From NCBI RefSeq assembly GCF_003265325.1, contig NZ_QGNX01000001.1:620001-684000 (forward strand): a stretch of 64,000 nucleotides of DNA, written 5' to 3'. Below the pieces are notes generated by a model. It was not told where the DNA came from, did no database searches, and saw only the letters and a list, made by a program, of their open reading frames with translations. Both the position numbers and the translations under genes were made by a program. Shown piece by piece: positions 1 through 9,404 of this stretch (position 1 is its first letter; each line of letters opens with the position of its first letter). The DNA is from Oceanibium sediminis (GTDB taxonomy: Bacteria; Pseudomonadota; Alphaproteobacteria; Rhodobacterales; Rhodobacteraceae).

Positions 1-168
1 TGCCACACGGAAATTCACGCCACCCTGACGGAGACGGAGCTGGCGCAAGACTATAGCACGCTGGCGTCGCTGCGCGCCCACCCGCGGCTGGCAAAGCTGA
101 TCCGGTGGCTGCAGGGGCGTCCACCAGACTTCCACAGCCGCTCGACCGGGGGGCGGCGCAAGCGGTAA
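1..168 (+). CDS. C-terminal end of an unidentified protein (partial)
   Basis: The window opens inside a reading frame that ends at a TAA at 166-168; 55 residues are visible. Most codons end in G or C, as in the real genes here, so I think it is coding. The visible part is basic at the end (…STGGRRKR) and contains no motif I recognise. In Rhodobacter the gene beside regA is senC or hvrA; this tail does not look like an SCO1/SenC copper chaperone or an H-NS-type HvrA. Its function is unknown and the start lies outside the window. Confidence 0.45.
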   Translation, partial: CHTEIHATLTETELAQDYSTLASLRAHPRLAKLIRWLQGRPPDFHSRSTGGRRKR

Positions 169-173
169 AGGCT

Positions 174-202
174 TTGACCACCCCCCGTGAGGGCAGTAAC
201 GT
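174..202 (+). promoter_or_regulatory. Candidate regA promoter
   Basis: TTGACC at 174-179 is followed after 17 bases by TAACGT at 197-202, a sigma-70-like arrangement 30-60 bases before the regA start. The -10 is a moderate match only. It would let regA be transcribed separately from the preceding gene. Confidence 0.35.
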
Positions 203-233
203 CCCTCAGGAAGATGCAGGAGCAAGACACCGA

Positions 234-788
234 ATGGCCGAGAACGAGCTGAACGACATAGGCGAGGATACATCCCTGCTGCTGGTGGATGACGACGAGC
301 CGTTCCTGCGCCGCCTTGCGCGGGCGATGGAGAAGCGCGGCTTCACCCCCACCGCCGTCGAAACCGTGGCCGAGGGGAAATCCGTCGCCGCGACGCGCCC
401 GCCCGCCTTCGCGGTGATCGACCTGCGGCTCGAGGACGGCAACGGCCTGGACGTGGTGGAGGTGCTGCGCGAAAGCCGCCCCGACGCGCGGATCGTGGTG
501 CTGACCGGCTACGGCGCGATCGCCACGGCGGTGGCCGCGGTCAAGATCGGCGCGACGGACTACATGTCCAAGCCCGCCGACGCCAACGACATCACCAACG
601 CCCTGCTCTCGCGCACCGACGACAAGCCCCCGCCGCCGGAAAACCCGATGAGCGCGGACCGCGTGCGCTGGGAACATATCCAGCGCGTGTTCGAACTGTG
701 CGACCGCAACGTCAGCGAAACCGCGCGGCGGTTGAACATGCACCGCCGCACCCTGCAGCGCATCCTGGCGAAACGCTCCCCCCGGTAA
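234..788 (+). CDS. regA: Photosynthesis/respiration response regulator RegA (PrrA/ActR family)
   Basis: Cytoplasmic DNA-binding response regulator of the RegB/RegA (PrrBA) redox two-component system, which in Rhodobacter controls photosynthesis, CO2 and N2 fixation and respiratory genes. The 184 residues form a receiver domain with acidic pocket Asp19-21, phospho-acceptor Asp63, Thr91 and Lys113, then a proline linker (residues 132-135) and a Fis-type helix-turn-helix (NVSETARRLNMHRRTLQRIL, 159-178) nearly invariant in this family. I chose the ATG at 234 because it gives the usual 184-residue length; a frame extension upstream adds an unconserved stretch. The sensor gene regB is not in the window. 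Confidence 0.93.
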   Translation: MAENELNDIGEDTSLLLVDDDEPFLRRLARAMEKRGFTPTAVETVAEGKSVAATRPPAFAVIDLRLEDGNGLDVVEVLRESRPDARIVVLTGYGAIATAVAAVKIGATDYMSKPADANDITNALLSRTDDKPPPPENPMSADRVRWEHIQRVFELCDRNVSETARRLNMHRRTLQRILAKRSPR

Positions 789-976
789 GGTAAGGGCATC
801 GGTGCATAACTGCTCCGACCTGACGCCCGAACGGCTCCCGCCCCCTGCTGCGCAGGCGTTGGGCCAGGCCCGCCGATCCCCGAAGCGCCCTTGGTCAACG
901 AAGGACCCGGCGGGCCGGTCAGACGCAGCACCGCGCCCGGACCGGCCCGCGCGCCAAGCGCCAGCCAAGCGCGAAA

Positions 977-991
977 CGCCCGGCGCGGGCG
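977..991 (-). terminator. Hairpin at the end of the dipeptidase gene
   Basis: CGCCCG / CGGGCG (977-982 and 986-991) with a three-base loop lies directly after the dipeptidase stop codon. On the minus strand it is followed by TTTCGC, so the T tract is poor; a weak terminator at best. Nothing else stands out in 789-976. Confidence 0.3.
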
Positions 992-2050
992 TCAGCCACG
1001 CAGCGTCCGCTCCAGGCATGCCAGCCAGTTCTGCGTGCCGATCTTTTCCAGCAGCGGCGCGTCATACCCATGCCGGGCAAGCGCATCGAACAGCCCCTGT
1101 ACCCCGGTCACATCGCCGATGACGTCCGGCACGATACACCCGTCGAAGTCCGAGCCGAGCGCGACGTGATCCTCGCCCAGCGTCTCGATCAAATGATCCA
1201 TGTGGCGCAACAGCGGGTCCCAGCCGATACCCGACGCGCCGCGCCCCTCAGCGTCCAGGTAGAAGGTGGCGTAGTTCAGTCCCACCAGCCCGCCGCTGTC
1301 CCGGATCCGGCCAAGCTGCCGGTCGGTCAGGTTCCGGGGCGAGGCGCTCAGCGCATGGGCGTTGGAATGGGTCGCCACCAGCGGCGCGTCTGAAAGCGCG
1401 GCGACATCGTCGAAACCCGCCTCGTTCATGTGGCTCAGGTCCACCAAGATGCCCAGCTCGTTGCACAGGCGCACCAGGTCCTTGCCCTTCGCGGTCAGGC
1501 CGGGCCCGGTGTCCGGTGTGCCCGGGAAGGCCATCGGTACGCCGTGGCCGAAGATCGTCTCGCGGCTCCACACCGGCCCGAGCGAGCGCAGCCCCATCTG
1601 GTGAAACAGGTAAAGCGCGTCGAGGTCCGGGCCGATCGCCTCTGCACCTTCCATGTGCAGCACGCCCGCGATCCGGCCCCGGCCGAACGCGGCGCGGATC
1701 TCCGTGGCGGTGCGGCAGACCGCGAAATCCTCGGGCGCAGCGCGGGCCATCCAGTGGAACAGCCCCGCCATACGCAGCGCGACGGGTTGCGCCACATCGT
1801 GGGTCATCAGCGGCGGCATCGGGATGTCGTAGGGCGGGTTGGCCATCAGCTTGGCGAAATCCGGCGCAGGCCCGGAGGAGACCGGCGGTACGAAGATCGC
1901 GAACAGCCCGCCGACCATGCCGCCCCGCTTCATCCGCGCCAGGTCGAGGTGCCCTTTGCCCGTATCCCCCAGCCAGACCTCCTGCCTCGGGTCCGGCGAC
2001 ATCATCAGGCGCAGAAGGAAATCGTTGTGACCGTCGAAGAATGGCGTCAT
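992..2050 (-). CDS. Membrane dipeptidase (peptidase M19, renal dipeptidase family)
   Basis: Zinc-dependent dipeptidase of family M19, 352 residues, of the family that cleaves Xaa-Xaa dipeptides including those with D-amino acids. Family motifs are visible in order: the N-terminal metal site DGHND (residues 6-10), the HMEGAEAIG segment carrying the bridging glutamate, DLSHMNEAG, the histidine motif VATHSNAHAL, and LGSDFDG near the C terminus. No signal peptide is seen, so it is probably cytoplasmic, as in many proteobacterial homologues. The ATG at 2050 places the metal motif at the usual distance from the N terminus. It is a single gene, unrelated to its neighbours. Confidence 0.9.
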   Translation of the reverse strand: MTPFFDGHNDFLLRLMMSPDPRQEVWLGDTGKGHLDLARMKRGGMVGGLFAIFVPPVSSGPAPDFAKLMANPPYDIPMPPLMTHDVAQPVALRMAGLFHWMARAAPEDFAVCRTATEIRAAFGRGRIAGVLHMEGAEAIGPDLDALYLFHQMGLRSLGPVWSRETIFGHGVPMAFPGTPDTGPGLTAKGKDLVRLCNELGILVDLSHMNEAGFDDVAALSDAPLVATHSNAHALSASPRNLTDRQLGRIRDSGGLVGLNYATFYLDAEGRGASGIGWDPLLRHMDHLIETLGEDHVALGSDFDGCIVPDVIGDVTGVQGLFDALARHGYDAPLLEKIGTQNWLACLERTLRG

Positions 2051-2211
2051 GGACCCTCGCTTTCGCGGCCAGCCTAGACGTAGGGGCGGGGGTCGGCAAC
2101 GGGCGGAGTTCCGGGCGTCATGGCAGGGGTCATTCGTGGGATAAGGCGCCGGCGCTGGACGCACGTCCAGCAGCGACCAAAGCGCCAGCCGTCCTGCCCG
2201 GCAAGGCCCCG

Positions 2212-2242
2212 AAACCGTAGGGTGGGCTCCTCCGAGCCCACC
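2212..2242 (+). repeat. Dispersed hairpin repeat, copy 1
   Basis: AAACCGTAGGGTG leads into a nine-base perfect stem (2221-2229 with 2234-2242, GGTGGGCTC/GAGCCCACC) and a CTCC loop. The 13-base head is identical to that of copy 2, while the stem sequence differs but remains paired. Elements with a GTAGGGTG head and a compensated stem are common dispersed repeats in proteobacterial genomes; the function is unknown. Confidence 0.6.
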
Positions 2243-2327
2243 TTTGCGCGACAAGGACCGGGGTTCGCGAGGGACGGGGCCGGCTCGGAGGCGCTGACGC
2301 GCCTTGTTCCGGGCCAGGCGATACGCA

Positions 2328-2357
2328 AAACCGTAGGGTGCGCATTTACTGCGCACC
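2328..2357 (+). repeat. Dispersed hairpin repeat, copy 2
   Basis: The same AAACCGTAGGGTG head (2328-2340) is followed by an eight-base stem, 2337-2344 with 2350-2357 (GGTGCGCA/TGCGCACC), and a five-base loop. Stem bases differ from copy 1 but pairing is kept, so structure rather than sequence appears conserved. Confidence 0.6.
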
Positions 2358-2388
2358 AACCGACCCCAGTTCCCCTGCGCGCGGGACG

Positions 2389-3432
2389 CTACTCCTCGTC
2401 CAGCCGCCGTTTCTGGCGGCCGCGCTTCTGCCCGGACTTGTAGACCTTCTGCAAGGTCCGCTCGCGCTTGCGCCGCTCGGCGGTGGTGACGGTGTTGCGC
2501 GCGTCCTCCTCGGTCAGCTTCAGCCAGCGGCGGAAGCGGCTCTCCTCGATCTCGCCCGCGTCGACGGCGGCGCGGACGGCACAGCCCGGCTCGGTCTCAT
2601 GGGCGCAATCGTTGAACCGGCACTGTTCGGCCAGGTCCGAGAGGTCGGCGAAAACCTCTCCGATGCCCTCGGCCACGTCGGTCAGCTGGATTTCCCGCAT
2701 CCCCGGCGTGTCCAGCAGCCAGCCGCCCGAGGGTAGCCGGTGTAGCGCGCGGGCCGTCGTCGTGTGGCGACCCTTCGCGTCCGCCTCGCGGATGGCCTGC
2801 GTCTCGACCCGCTCCTCGCCGAGAAGGCCGTTGACCAGCGTCGACTTCCCCACCCCGGAGGAGCCCATAAAGGCCACCGTCTGCCCCGGGCCGCACCAGG
2901 GGCGCAGCCGCTCCACGTCCTCCGCGTCCTTGGCGTTCAGCACCTCGACCATGATGTCGGGCATCAGGCGGTTCGCGTCGCGCAGGAAGGGCGCGGGATC
3001 GTCGGCCAGGTCCACCTTGGTCAGCACGATGACCGGGATCGCCCCCGCCTCCAGCGCCAGGGCCAGGTAGCGCTCCAGCCGCGCGACGTTGAAATCGGCG
3101 TTGCAGGAGGTGACGATGAACAGCGTATCGATGTTCGCGGCGATCAGCTGCACCCGCGCCTCGGGCCCGGCGGCGCGGCGCTTGATCGCCCCGCGCCGGT
3201 CCATCAGGCGGTTGAGGCTGCCGTCGGGGTTCAGCAGCACCCAGTCCCCGGTGGCGGGCGCGGTTTCATCCTCGCCGAAGGGTGGGATCGTCTGCTCGCC
3301 CGCGGGGGTCAGAAGCGTCACGGCGGCGCGGTGCACGGCGGTGACGCGCGCAGGCGTCAGCGCGTCGTCGTCGGGGCCGAGCTGGCGCGCGAAGTAGGAA
3401 GTCCAGCCAAGAGTGGCAAGATCGTATGTCAT
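2389..3432 (-). CDS. rsgA: Ribosome small subunit-dependent GTPase A
   Basis: Circularly permuted GTPase that checks late maturation of the 30S subunit. In the 347 residues the order is the permuted one: an N-terminal OB-fold, then G4 TKVD (138-141), the P-loop GSSGVGKS (190-197), DTPG (241-244), and the C-terminal zinc knuckle Cys271, Cys276, His278, Cys284. The C terminus is very basic, as expected for rRNA contact. The ATG at 3432 is preferred over an extension 13 codons upstream because it begins directly at the conserved MTYDLATLGW. Confidence 0.95.
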   Translation of the reverse strand: MTYDLATLGWTSYFARQLGPDDDALTPARVTAVHRAAVTLLTPAGEQTIPPFGEDETAPATGDWVLLNPDGSLNRLMDRRGAIKRRAAGPEARVQLIAANIDTLFIVTSCNADFNVARLERYLALALEAGAIPVIVLTKVDLADDPAPFLRDANRLMPDIMVEVLNAKDAEDVERLRPWCGPGQTVAFMGSSGVGKSTLVNGLLGEERVETQAIREADAKGRHTTTARALHRLPSGGWLLDTPGMREIQLTDVAEGIGEVFADLSDLAEQCRFNDCAHETEPGCAVRAAVDAGEIEESRFRRWLKLTEEDARNTVTTAERRKRERTLQKVYKSGQKRGRQKRRLDEE

Positions 3433-3651
3433 TGGATTACTCACGGAAAACGGGTCGGCGCGCCATGGCACGCCGCTTGGGGATCATTCGGCACGGTGGG
3501 TTGCCCTTCGGCGCACCCTGATCATCAGGACATGAAATCTCCGGTTTCCGATGGCCCGAAAGTAGAAAGCGCGCCACCGCACTGTCAAGCGCGCTCGGGC
3601 CGCGCCGCGCCAAATAACCGCTCTCGGCGGGGTGTCAGGCGATCACGGGCC

Positions 3652-3680
3652 TTGCGCCGGGACGCGTTTCCCCCTATATG
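3652..3680 (+). promoter_or_regulatory. Promoter of the rimP-nusA-infB operon leader
   Basis: TTGCGC (3652-3657) and TATATG (3675-3680) are separated by 17 bases. Transcription would begin near 3687, about 96 bases before rimP, and run through the leader terminator. The rest of the 3433-3651 gap upstream shows no gene. Confidence 0.5.
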
Positions 3681-3686
3681 GCAGAT

Positions 3687-3757
3687 CAACAGCGGCGGTT
3701 GGGGTCCACACCCAGCCACCACCGATCACGCTAACGGGCCGCTGGCCCGTTTTTTTG
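3687..3757 (+). ncRNA. rimP leader, putative attenuator RNA
   Basis: About 70 bases between the promoter and rimP fold into two hairpins. The first pairs 3697-3703 with 3711-3717 around a GTCCACA loop (one G-U pair); the second is a canonical intrinsic terminator. A promoter followed by a terminator and then the operon suggests conditional read-through, i.e. attenuation of rimP-nusA-ylxR-infB. A rimP leader attenuator family has been described in bacteria; I cannot test membership here. It could also be released as a small RNA. Confidence 0.5.
3734..3756 (+). terminator. Intrinsic terminator in the rimP leader
   Basis: A seven-base stem ACGGGCC/GGCCCGT (3734-3740 with 3744-3750), loop GCT, then a run of seven T (3750-3756). 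It lies 26 bases before the rimP start and no gene upstream on the plus strand needs terminating, so it probably acts on the leader itself. Confidence 0.8.
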
Positions 3758-3782
3758 TGCCCGAACCAACCGGAAATTCCGA

Positions 3783-4343
3783 ATGTCCGAACTTATCGCC
3801 CGCGCCCAGATGGACCGCCGCCTTGCCGCGATCGTGGAACCCACGATCGCCGACATGGGTTACGAGCTGGTGCGCCTGCGCTTCATGGGCGGCAAGAAGC
3901 CGATCTTGCAGATCATGGCCGACACGCCCGACGGCGGGATCGAGGTGGACGATTGCGCGAAGATCAGCCGCGCGGTCAGCGCCGTTCTGGATGTCGAGGA
4001 TCCGATCGAGGGTGTTTACAGCCTCGAAGTATCCTCGCCCGGCATCGACCGGCCCCTGACCCGGCTGAAGGACTTCGAGGCGTTCGAGGGCTACGACGTG
4101 AAGCTGCAGACTTCCGAGCTGATCTCGGGGCGCAAGAAGTTCAAGGGCGTCCTGCGCGGGGTTGAGGACAACGAGGTACTGATCGACATCGAAGAGGGCA
4201 CCATCGGGTTGCCCTTCGACTGGCTGGTCGAGGCGAAGCTGGTTCTGACCGACGCCCTGATCGCCGAAAGCCTGAAGGCAAAGAAGGACAAGGGTTTCGA
4301 CCCCGCAGCATTCGATGACATCGAAGAAGAGGACGCGACATGA
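3783..4343 (+). CDS. rimP: Ribosome maturation factor RimP
   Basis: Cytoplasmic factor needed for 30S subunit assembly, 186 residues. The N-terminal domain carries the family segment [22 protein letters not shown] and the PGIDRPL motif typical of RimP, followed by the smaller C-terminal Sm-like domain. It is the first gene of the operon, with only a weak ribosome-binding site after the leader terminator. Its ATGA stop/start overlap with nusA implies translational coupling. Confidence 0.95.
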   Translation: MSELIARAQMDRRLAAIVEPTIADMGYELVRLRFMGGKKPILQIMADTPDGGIEVDDCAKISRAVSAVLDVEDPIEGVYSLEVSSPGIDRPLTRLKDFEAFEGYDVKLQTSELISGRKKFKGVLRGVEDNEVLIDIEEGTIGLPFDWLVEAKLVLTDALIAESLKAKKDKGFDPAAFDDIEEEDAT

Positions 4344-5974
4344 GTGTGACATCCGCAAACCGTCTGGAGCTGCTCCAGATCGCCGACGCCGTGGCGCGGG
4401 AAAAGATGATCGACCCGAGCCTCGTGATCGAGGCGATGGAAGAGAGCATGGCCAAGGGCGCCAAGTCCCGCTACGGCGCGGAATACGACATCCGCGCGAA
4501 GATCGACCCCAAGACGGGCGACCTGACCCTGTGGCGTGAGCGCGTGGTCGTGGACGAGGTCGAGAACGCCTTCACCGAGCTGCTGCCCGAAGACGCCAAG
4601 GAATTCCTGGACGATCCCAAGGTCGGCGACGTCATCAAGGACGAGCTGCCGCCGCTGGAAATGGGCCGGATCGCCGCCCAGTCCGCCAAGCAGGTCATCA
4701 TGCAGAAGGTGCGTGAGGCCGAGCGTGAGCGCCAGTACGAGGAATTCAAGGACCGCGTCGGTCAGATCATCAACGGCCTGGTCAAGCGCGTGGAATACGG
4801 CAACGTCATCGTGGACGTGGGCCGGGGCGAAGCCATCGTGCGCCGCGACCAGCTGATCAACCGCGAAAGCTACCGTCCGGGCGACCGGATCCGCGCCTAT
4901 ATCCGCGACGTGCGCCACGAAGTGCGCGGCCCGCAGATCTTCCTCAGCCGCACCGCGCCGGAATTCATGGCCGAGCTGTTCAAGATGGAAGTCCCCGAGA
5001 TCTACGATGGCATCATCGAGATCAAGGCCGTGGCCCGCGACCCCGGTTCGCGCGCCAAGATCGGCGTGATTTCCTACGACAGCTCGATCGACCCGGTCGG
5101 GGCCTGCGTGGGTATGCGCGGCTCTCGCGTGCAGGCCGTCGTGAACGAGCTTCAGGGCGAAAAGATCGACATCATTCCCTGGAACGAGGATGCGCCGACC
5201 TTCCTGGTCAACGCGCTTCAACCGGCCGAGGTGTCCAAGGTCGTCTTCGACGAGGACGCCGAGCGGATCGAGGTCGTCGTGCCCGACGACCAGCTGTCCC
5301 TGGCCATCGGGCGGCGCGGCCAGAACGTGCGCCTGGCCAGCCAGCTGACCGGCTTCGACATCGACATCATGACCGACGCCGAGGAATCCGAGCGTCGCCA
5401 GAAGGAATTCGCCGAACGCTCCGCCCTGTTCATGGACACCATGAACGTGGACGAGATGGTGGCCCAGCTGCTGGTCTCCGAAGGGTTCGAGACGCTGGAA
5501 GAAGTTGCCTTCGTCGATATGGACGAACTTCTGACCATCGAGGGCTTTGACGAAAACACCGCAGAGGAACTTCAGGCCCGCGCCCGCGAAAGCCTGGAGG
5601 AAATCAACCAGCAGGCCATCGAGAACGCGAAAAAGCTCGGTGTGCAGCAGGACCTGTTTGACTATGAGGGCCTGACACCCCAGATGATTGAGGCGCTGGC
5701 GCACGACGGGATCCTGAACCTCGAGGAATTCGCCCGTTGCGCGGATTGGGAACTGGCAGGCGGTTACACCACCATCGACGGCAAGCGCGTCAAGGATGAC
5801 GGACTGCTCGAAAAGTTCGACATGAGCCTTGAAGAAGCGCAAGAGCTGATCATGGGCGCCCGCCTGCAACTGGGCTGGGTATCCGAGGAAGAAGTCGCCG
5901 CGCAGAACGCCGATGAGGAAGATGGCGACGCCGCCGAAGGCGACGATACAGAGGAGACTTCGGCAGAGGCCTGA
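4340..5974 (+). CDS. nusA: Transcription termination/antitermination factor NusA
   Basis: RNA polymerase-binding elongation factor affecting pausing, termination and antitermination. The 544 residues hold the N-terminal polymerase-binding domain, an S1 domain (about 135-200; [23 protein letters not shown]), two KH domains ([25 protein letters not shown] and the [16 protein letters not shown] segment), then C-terminal helix-hairpin-helix acidic repeats ([19 protein letters not shown]) and a very acidic tail. It overlaps rimP by four bases. NusA acts on terminators, so the attenuator-like leader of its own operon is a natural feedback point. Confidence 0.97.
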   Translation: MSVTSANRLELLQIADAVAREKMIDPSLVIEAMEESMAKGAKSRYGAEYDIRAKIDPKTGDLTLWRERVVVDEVENAFTELLPEDAKEFLDDPKVGDVIKDELPPLEMGRIAAQSAKQVIMQKVREAERERQYEEFKDRVGQIINGLVKRVEYGNVIVDVGRGEAIVRRDQLINRESYRPGDRIRAYIRDVRHEVRGPQIFLSRTAPEFMAELFKMEVPEIYDGIIEIKAVARDPGSRAKIGVISYDSSIDPVGACVGMRGSRVQAVVNELQGEKIDIIPWNEDAPTFLVNALQPAEVSKVVFDEDAERIEVVVPDDQLSLAIGRRGQNVRLASQLTGFDIDIMTDAEESERRQKEFAERSALFMDTMNVDEMVAQLLVSEGFETLEEVAFVDMDELLTIEGFDENTAEELQARARESLEEINQQAIENAKKLGVQQDLFDYEGLTPQMIEALAHDGILNLEEFARCADWELAGGYTTIDGKRVKDDGLLEKFDMSLEEAQELIMGARLQLGWVSEEEVAAQNADEEDGDAAEGDDTEETSAEA

Positions 5975-5999
5975 GGCCTTTGCCGAAGTTGGGCACCCA

Positions 6000-6599
6000 G
6001 TGACGCGCGGGGGCCGGAAATCAGAGACGGACGTACCGGAACGGCGGTGTATCGCCACCGGTGCGACCGGCCCGAAGGCGGGGCTGGTGCGTTTCGTGGT
6101 CGGACCTGACGATCACGTGGTGCCTGACCTGGCGGAAAAGCTGCCCGGGCGTGGTATATGGGTTGCGGCTGACTGCGCGGCGCTGGAAAAGGCAGTCTCG
6201 AAGGGGCTGTTCTCGCGCGGCGCGAAGCGCAAGGTGAAGGCGGACGCCGGTCTGCCGCAGATGGTATCCGACCTTCTGGCGCAGCGTGTGGTCGAATTGT
6301 TGTCCCTCGCGCGCAAGGCAGGTCAGGCGCGCGCCGGACTGGAAAAGGTAAAGGCCCTGCTGGTCGCCGAAGAAGCCGCCTGTCTGTTGCAGGCCGCCGA
6401 CGGCTCGGCACGGGAGAAGACGCAATTACGGCCCCCAAAAGGCGAAAACACCTATTTTTCAGACCTCACGGCTGCGGAATTGGGTTTGGCTTTCGGACGG
6501 GATCGTGTGATACATGCCGCGCTGATTTCGGGTGGACTCGCAGACCGTGTAAGGTATGAGTCGACGCGACTGGCGGGGATTAGACGAAATCAGGACTGA
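6000..6599 (+). CDS. ylxR: YlxR (DUF448) RNA-binding protein fused to an L7Ae-like domain
   Basis: A 199-residue protein with an N-terminal YlxR/DUF448 domain ([23 protein letters not shown]…LPGRGIWV) and a C-terminal domain of the ribosomal L7Ae type ([25 protein letters not shown]). The fused form is usual in alphaproteobacteria and the gene is normally between nusA and infB; it is a nucleic-acid-binding protein of uncertain role. I took the GTG at 6000 because the protein then begins with the MTRGGR segment usual in relatives; in-frame ATG codons upstream would overlap nusA extensively. Confidence 0.9.
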   Translation: MTRGGRKSETDVPERRCIATGATGPKAGLVRFVVGPDDHVVPDLAEKLPGRGIWVAADCAALEKAVSKGLFSRGAKRKVKADAGLPQMVSDLLAQRVVELLSLARKAGQARAGLEKVKALLVAEEAACLLQAADGSAREKTQLRPPKGENTYFSDLTAAELGLAFGRDRVIHAALISGGLADRVRYESTRLAGIRRNQD

Positions 6600-6657
6600 C
6601 AAACGGTCGGTCGGGACGGTCCGGGGATGGCCTCGGGTAGAAAGGTATTTGGAACGC

Positions 6658-9156
6658 ATGAGCGATACGAAGGACACTCCTGAGAAAGGTAAAACCCTCG
6701 GTCTGCGCGGTGGCGGGACCGAGACGAGCCACGTGCGCCAAAGTTTCTCGCATGGCCGGACGAAGTCCGTCACGGTTGAGCGCAAGCGCAAGCGCGTCGT
6801 TGTCCCCAAGTCGGGGGCGGGCGGCGCTGGCGGCACCGGTGGTGCCGTGGGACGCAACCTGTCGGACACCGAACGTGAGCGCCGGCTGCGGGCCGTTCAG
6901 GCCGCCCGCGCCCAGGAAGCTGACCGCGCCGAACAGATGAAGGCCGAGGAAAAGGCCCGCGAGGAGGAGATGATCCGCCTTCGCGCCGAAAAGGAACAAG
7001 CCGAGCGCGAAGAGCGCGAGCGCGAGATCGCCCGCCAGCGCAAGCAGGACGAGGAGCGCGAGAAGGAAGCGGCCGCCAAAGCCGCCGCCACCGCGCCCAA
7101 GGCTAAAGCCGCCAAGGTCGAGGAAGCCGTCGATCCCGCTGCCGCACAGGCGGCCGCGTCGCGCGTGGAAGCGGGCAAGGGCCCGGCCAAGTCCACCAAG
7201 ACCGACAAGCCCCAGGATGACCGCAACAAGCAGCCCAAGGGCGGTAAGGCCGGCGACGACCGCCGCCGTTCTGGCAAGCTGACCATCACCCAGGCAACGG
7301 GTGAGGGCGGACGCCAGCGTTCCATGGCCGCCATGAAGCGCCGCCAGGAGCGTGAGAAGCGCAAGATGCAGGGCTCCAACGAGCCGCGCGAGAAGATCAT
7401 CCGCGAGGTCAAGATCCCCGAGGCGATCATGGTCTCCGAGCTTGCCAACCGCATGGCCGAACGCGTGGCCGCGGTGGTCAAGGCGCTGATGCAGAGCGGC
7501 ATCATGGTCACGCAGAACCAGTCGATCGATGCGGATACCGCCGAACTGATCGTCGAGGAATTCGGCCACAAGTCGGTCCGCGTGTCGGATGCCGACGTGG
7601 AGCAGGCGCTTCAAACTCCCGATGACGCCCCCGAGGACCTTCAGCCCCGCGCCCCCGTGATCACCATCATGGGCCACGTGGACCACGGCAAGACCTCGCT
7701 TCTGGATGCGATCCGCAAGACCAACGTCGTCTCTGGCGAGGCGGGCGGGATCACCCAGCACATCGGCGCCTACCAGATCACCACAGACGGCGGCGCGAAG
7801 CTGACCTTCCTCGACACGCCGGGCCACGCGGCCTTCACCTCCATGCGGGCCCGTGGCGCGCAGGTGACGGACATCGTGATCCTGGTGGTTGCCGCGGATG
7901 ACAGCGTCATGCCCCAGACGATCGAGGCGATCCACCACGCCAAGGCGGCCGAAGTGCCGATCATCGTGGCGATCAACAAGATCGACAAGCCGGGCGCAGA
8001 CCCCAACAAGGTCCGCACCGAGCTGTTGCAGCATGAGATCGTGGTCGAGAAGATGTCGGGTGACGTGCTGGACGTGGAAGTCTCGGCGCTCTCGGGCACC
8101 GGCATCGACACGCTGCTGGAAAACATCGCGCTGCAATCCGAACTTCTGGAACTGAAAGCCAACCCCGACCGCCCCGCCGAAGGCGCGGTGATCGAGGCGC
8201 AGCTCGACGTAGGCCGCGGCCCCGTCGCGACGGTTCTGGTTCAGAACGGCACCCTGAAGCGCGGCGACATCTTCGTCGTCGGCGAACAGTGGGGCAAGGT
8301 CCGCGCGCTGATCAACGACCAGGGCGAACGCGTCGAGGAAGCCGGCCCCTCCGTTCCGGTCGAGGTTCTTGGCCTCAACGGTACGCCGGAAGCCGGTGAC
8401 GTGCTGAACGTCGTCCAGGAAGAGGCGAAGGCCCGCGAAATCGCCAGCTACCGCGCCCAGGCCGCCAAGGACAAGCGCGCCGCAGCCGGTGCCGCGACCA
8501 CGCTCGACCAGCTGCTGGCGCAGAAGAAGGCCAGCGAAAGCACCACCGAACTGCCGATCGTCGTCAAGGCGGACGTGCAGGGGTCGGCCGAAGCAATCGT
8601 CCAGGCGATGGAAAAGGTCGGCAACGAGGAGGTGCGCGTGCGCGTGCTCCACTCCGGCGTTGGCGCGATCACCGAAAGCGACGTGACCCTGGCCGAAGCC
8701 TCGGGCGCGCCGATCATCGGCTTCAACGTCCGGGCCAATGCGCCCGCACGCGAAAGCGCGAACCAGAAAAGCGTCGAGATCCGCTACTACTCGATCATCT
8801 ACGATCTTGTGGATGACATCAGGGCCGCCGCTTCGGGCCTGCTGTCCGCAGAGATCAAGGAGACCTTCATCGGGTACGCCTCGATCAAGGAGGTCTTCAA
8901 GGTCTCCGGCGTGGGCAAGGTCGCGGGTTGCGTGGTCACCGAAGGTGTGGCCCGCCGCTCCGCCGGTGTGCGCCTGCTGCGTGACAACGTGGTGATCCAC
9001 GAGGGCAAGCTGAAGACGCTGAAGCGCTTCAAGGACGAAGTCGCCCAGGTCCAGGGCGGCCAGGAATGTGGGATGGCCTTCGAGAACTACGAAGACATCC
9101 GCGAAGGCGACGTGATCGAGATCTTCGAGACCGAGGAAATCGAGCGCACGCTTTAA
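6658..9156 (+). CDS. infB: Translation initiation factor IF-2
   Basis: GTPase that delivers initiator tRNA to the 30S subunit; 832 residues. The N-terminal third is a highly charged, Lys/Arg/Glu/Ala-rich coiled segment (about residues 75-200). The G domain carries GHVDHGKT (339-346), then [12 protein letters not shown] and the SALSG motif, followed by domains II-IV ending in the fMet-tRNA-binding C2 domain. The ATG at 6658 gives the usual N terminus (MSDTKD…LGLRG); an earlier in-frame ATG at 6556 lies inside ylxR. It is the last gene of the operon; rbfA and truB, often downstream, are absent. Confidence 0.97.
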   Translation: MSDTKDTPEKGKTLGLRGGGTETSHVRQSFSHGRTKSVTVERKRKRVVVPKSGAGGAGGTGGAVGRNLSDTERERRLRAVQAARAQEADRAEQMKAEEKAREEEMIRLRAEKEQAEREEREREIARQRKQDEEREKEAAAKAAATAPKAKAAKVEEAVDPAAAQAAASRVEAGKGPAKSTKTDKPQDDRNKQPKGGKAGDDRRRSGKLTITQATGEGGRQRSMAAMKRRQEREKRKMQGSNEPREKIIREVKIPEAIMVSELANRMAERVAAVVKALMQSGIMVTQNQSIDADTAELIVEEFGHKSVRVSDADVEQALQTPDDAPEDLQPRAPVITIMGHVDHGKTSLLDAIRKTNVVSGEAGGITQHIGAYQITTDGGAKLTFLDTPGHAAFTSMRARGAQVTDIVILVVAADDSVMPQTIEAIHHAKAAEVPIIVAINKIDKPGADPNKVRTELLQHEIVVEKMSGDVLDVEVSALSGTGIDTLLENIALQSELLELKANPDRPAEGAVIEAQLDVGRGPVATVLVQNGTLKRGDIFVVGEQWGKVRALINDQGERVEEAGPSVPVEVLGLNGTPEAGDVLNVVQEEAKAREIASYRAQAAKDKRAAAGAATTLDQLLAQKKASESTTELPIVVKADVQGSAEAIVQAMEKVGNEEVRVRVLHSGVGAITESDVTLAEASGAPIIGFNVRANAPARESANQKSVEIRYYSIIYDLVDDIRAAASGLLSAEIKETFIGYASIKEVFKVSGVGKVAGCVVTEGVARRSAGVRLLRDNVVIHEGKLKTLKRFKDEVAQVQGGQECGMAFENYEDIREGDVIEIFETEEIERTL

Positions 9157-9163
9157 GGTTCAG

Positions 9164-9196
9164 GGGCCGGCGACACTTCGCCGGCCCTTTTCTTTT
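9164..9196 (+). terminator. Intrinsic terminator after infB
   Basis: A ten-base perfect stem, 9164-9173 with 9178-9187 (GGGCCGGCGA/TCGCCGGCCC), loop CACT, followed by TTTTCTTTT. It closes the rimP-nusA-ylxR-infB operon. No gene is apparent in the rest of the gap up to 9404. Confidence 0.9.
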
Positions 9197-9404
9197 CGGC
9201 CCCTGGAAACAGACACCCAACCGGATTCAAGCCGGAGGCCCCGGGCGAGCGCCTGCCCGTCCCCACGGGCTGTCGCCGGGCGGGGCCCGGATGTCTCAGA
9301 CATTTTGCCGACATAAAATGCGCAGACCGGGCGCTTGCTGCGCCATTCCACGAGCGGGAGCGCACCCGGCTTGGGTTGCGGCCCCTGTCAGCCTTTGACG
9401 GCGC

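Larger units (their letters stand above)
2051..2388. other. Intergenic spacer holding two related hairpin repeats
   Basis: This 338-base gap between the dipeptidase and rsgA shows no convincing reading frame. Its content is two copies of an AAACCGTAGGGTG-headed hairpin element (listed separately) about 115 bases apart. Confidence 0.6.

Noticed and set aside
3486-3530. Possible third, degenerate copy of the hairpin repeat near rsgA
   Set aside because: The minus strand reads GGGTGCGCC…GGCAACCCACC, but the GTAGGGTG head is missing and the stem has mismatches; too weak to call.
4091-6058. A 655-codon open frame antisense to nusA
   Set aside because: High GC keeps antisense frames open. The sense frame encodes nusA with all motifs, and the antisense protein has no recognisable domain. 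The same applies to 6580-9000 (antisense infB) and 51821-53239 (antisense tamB).
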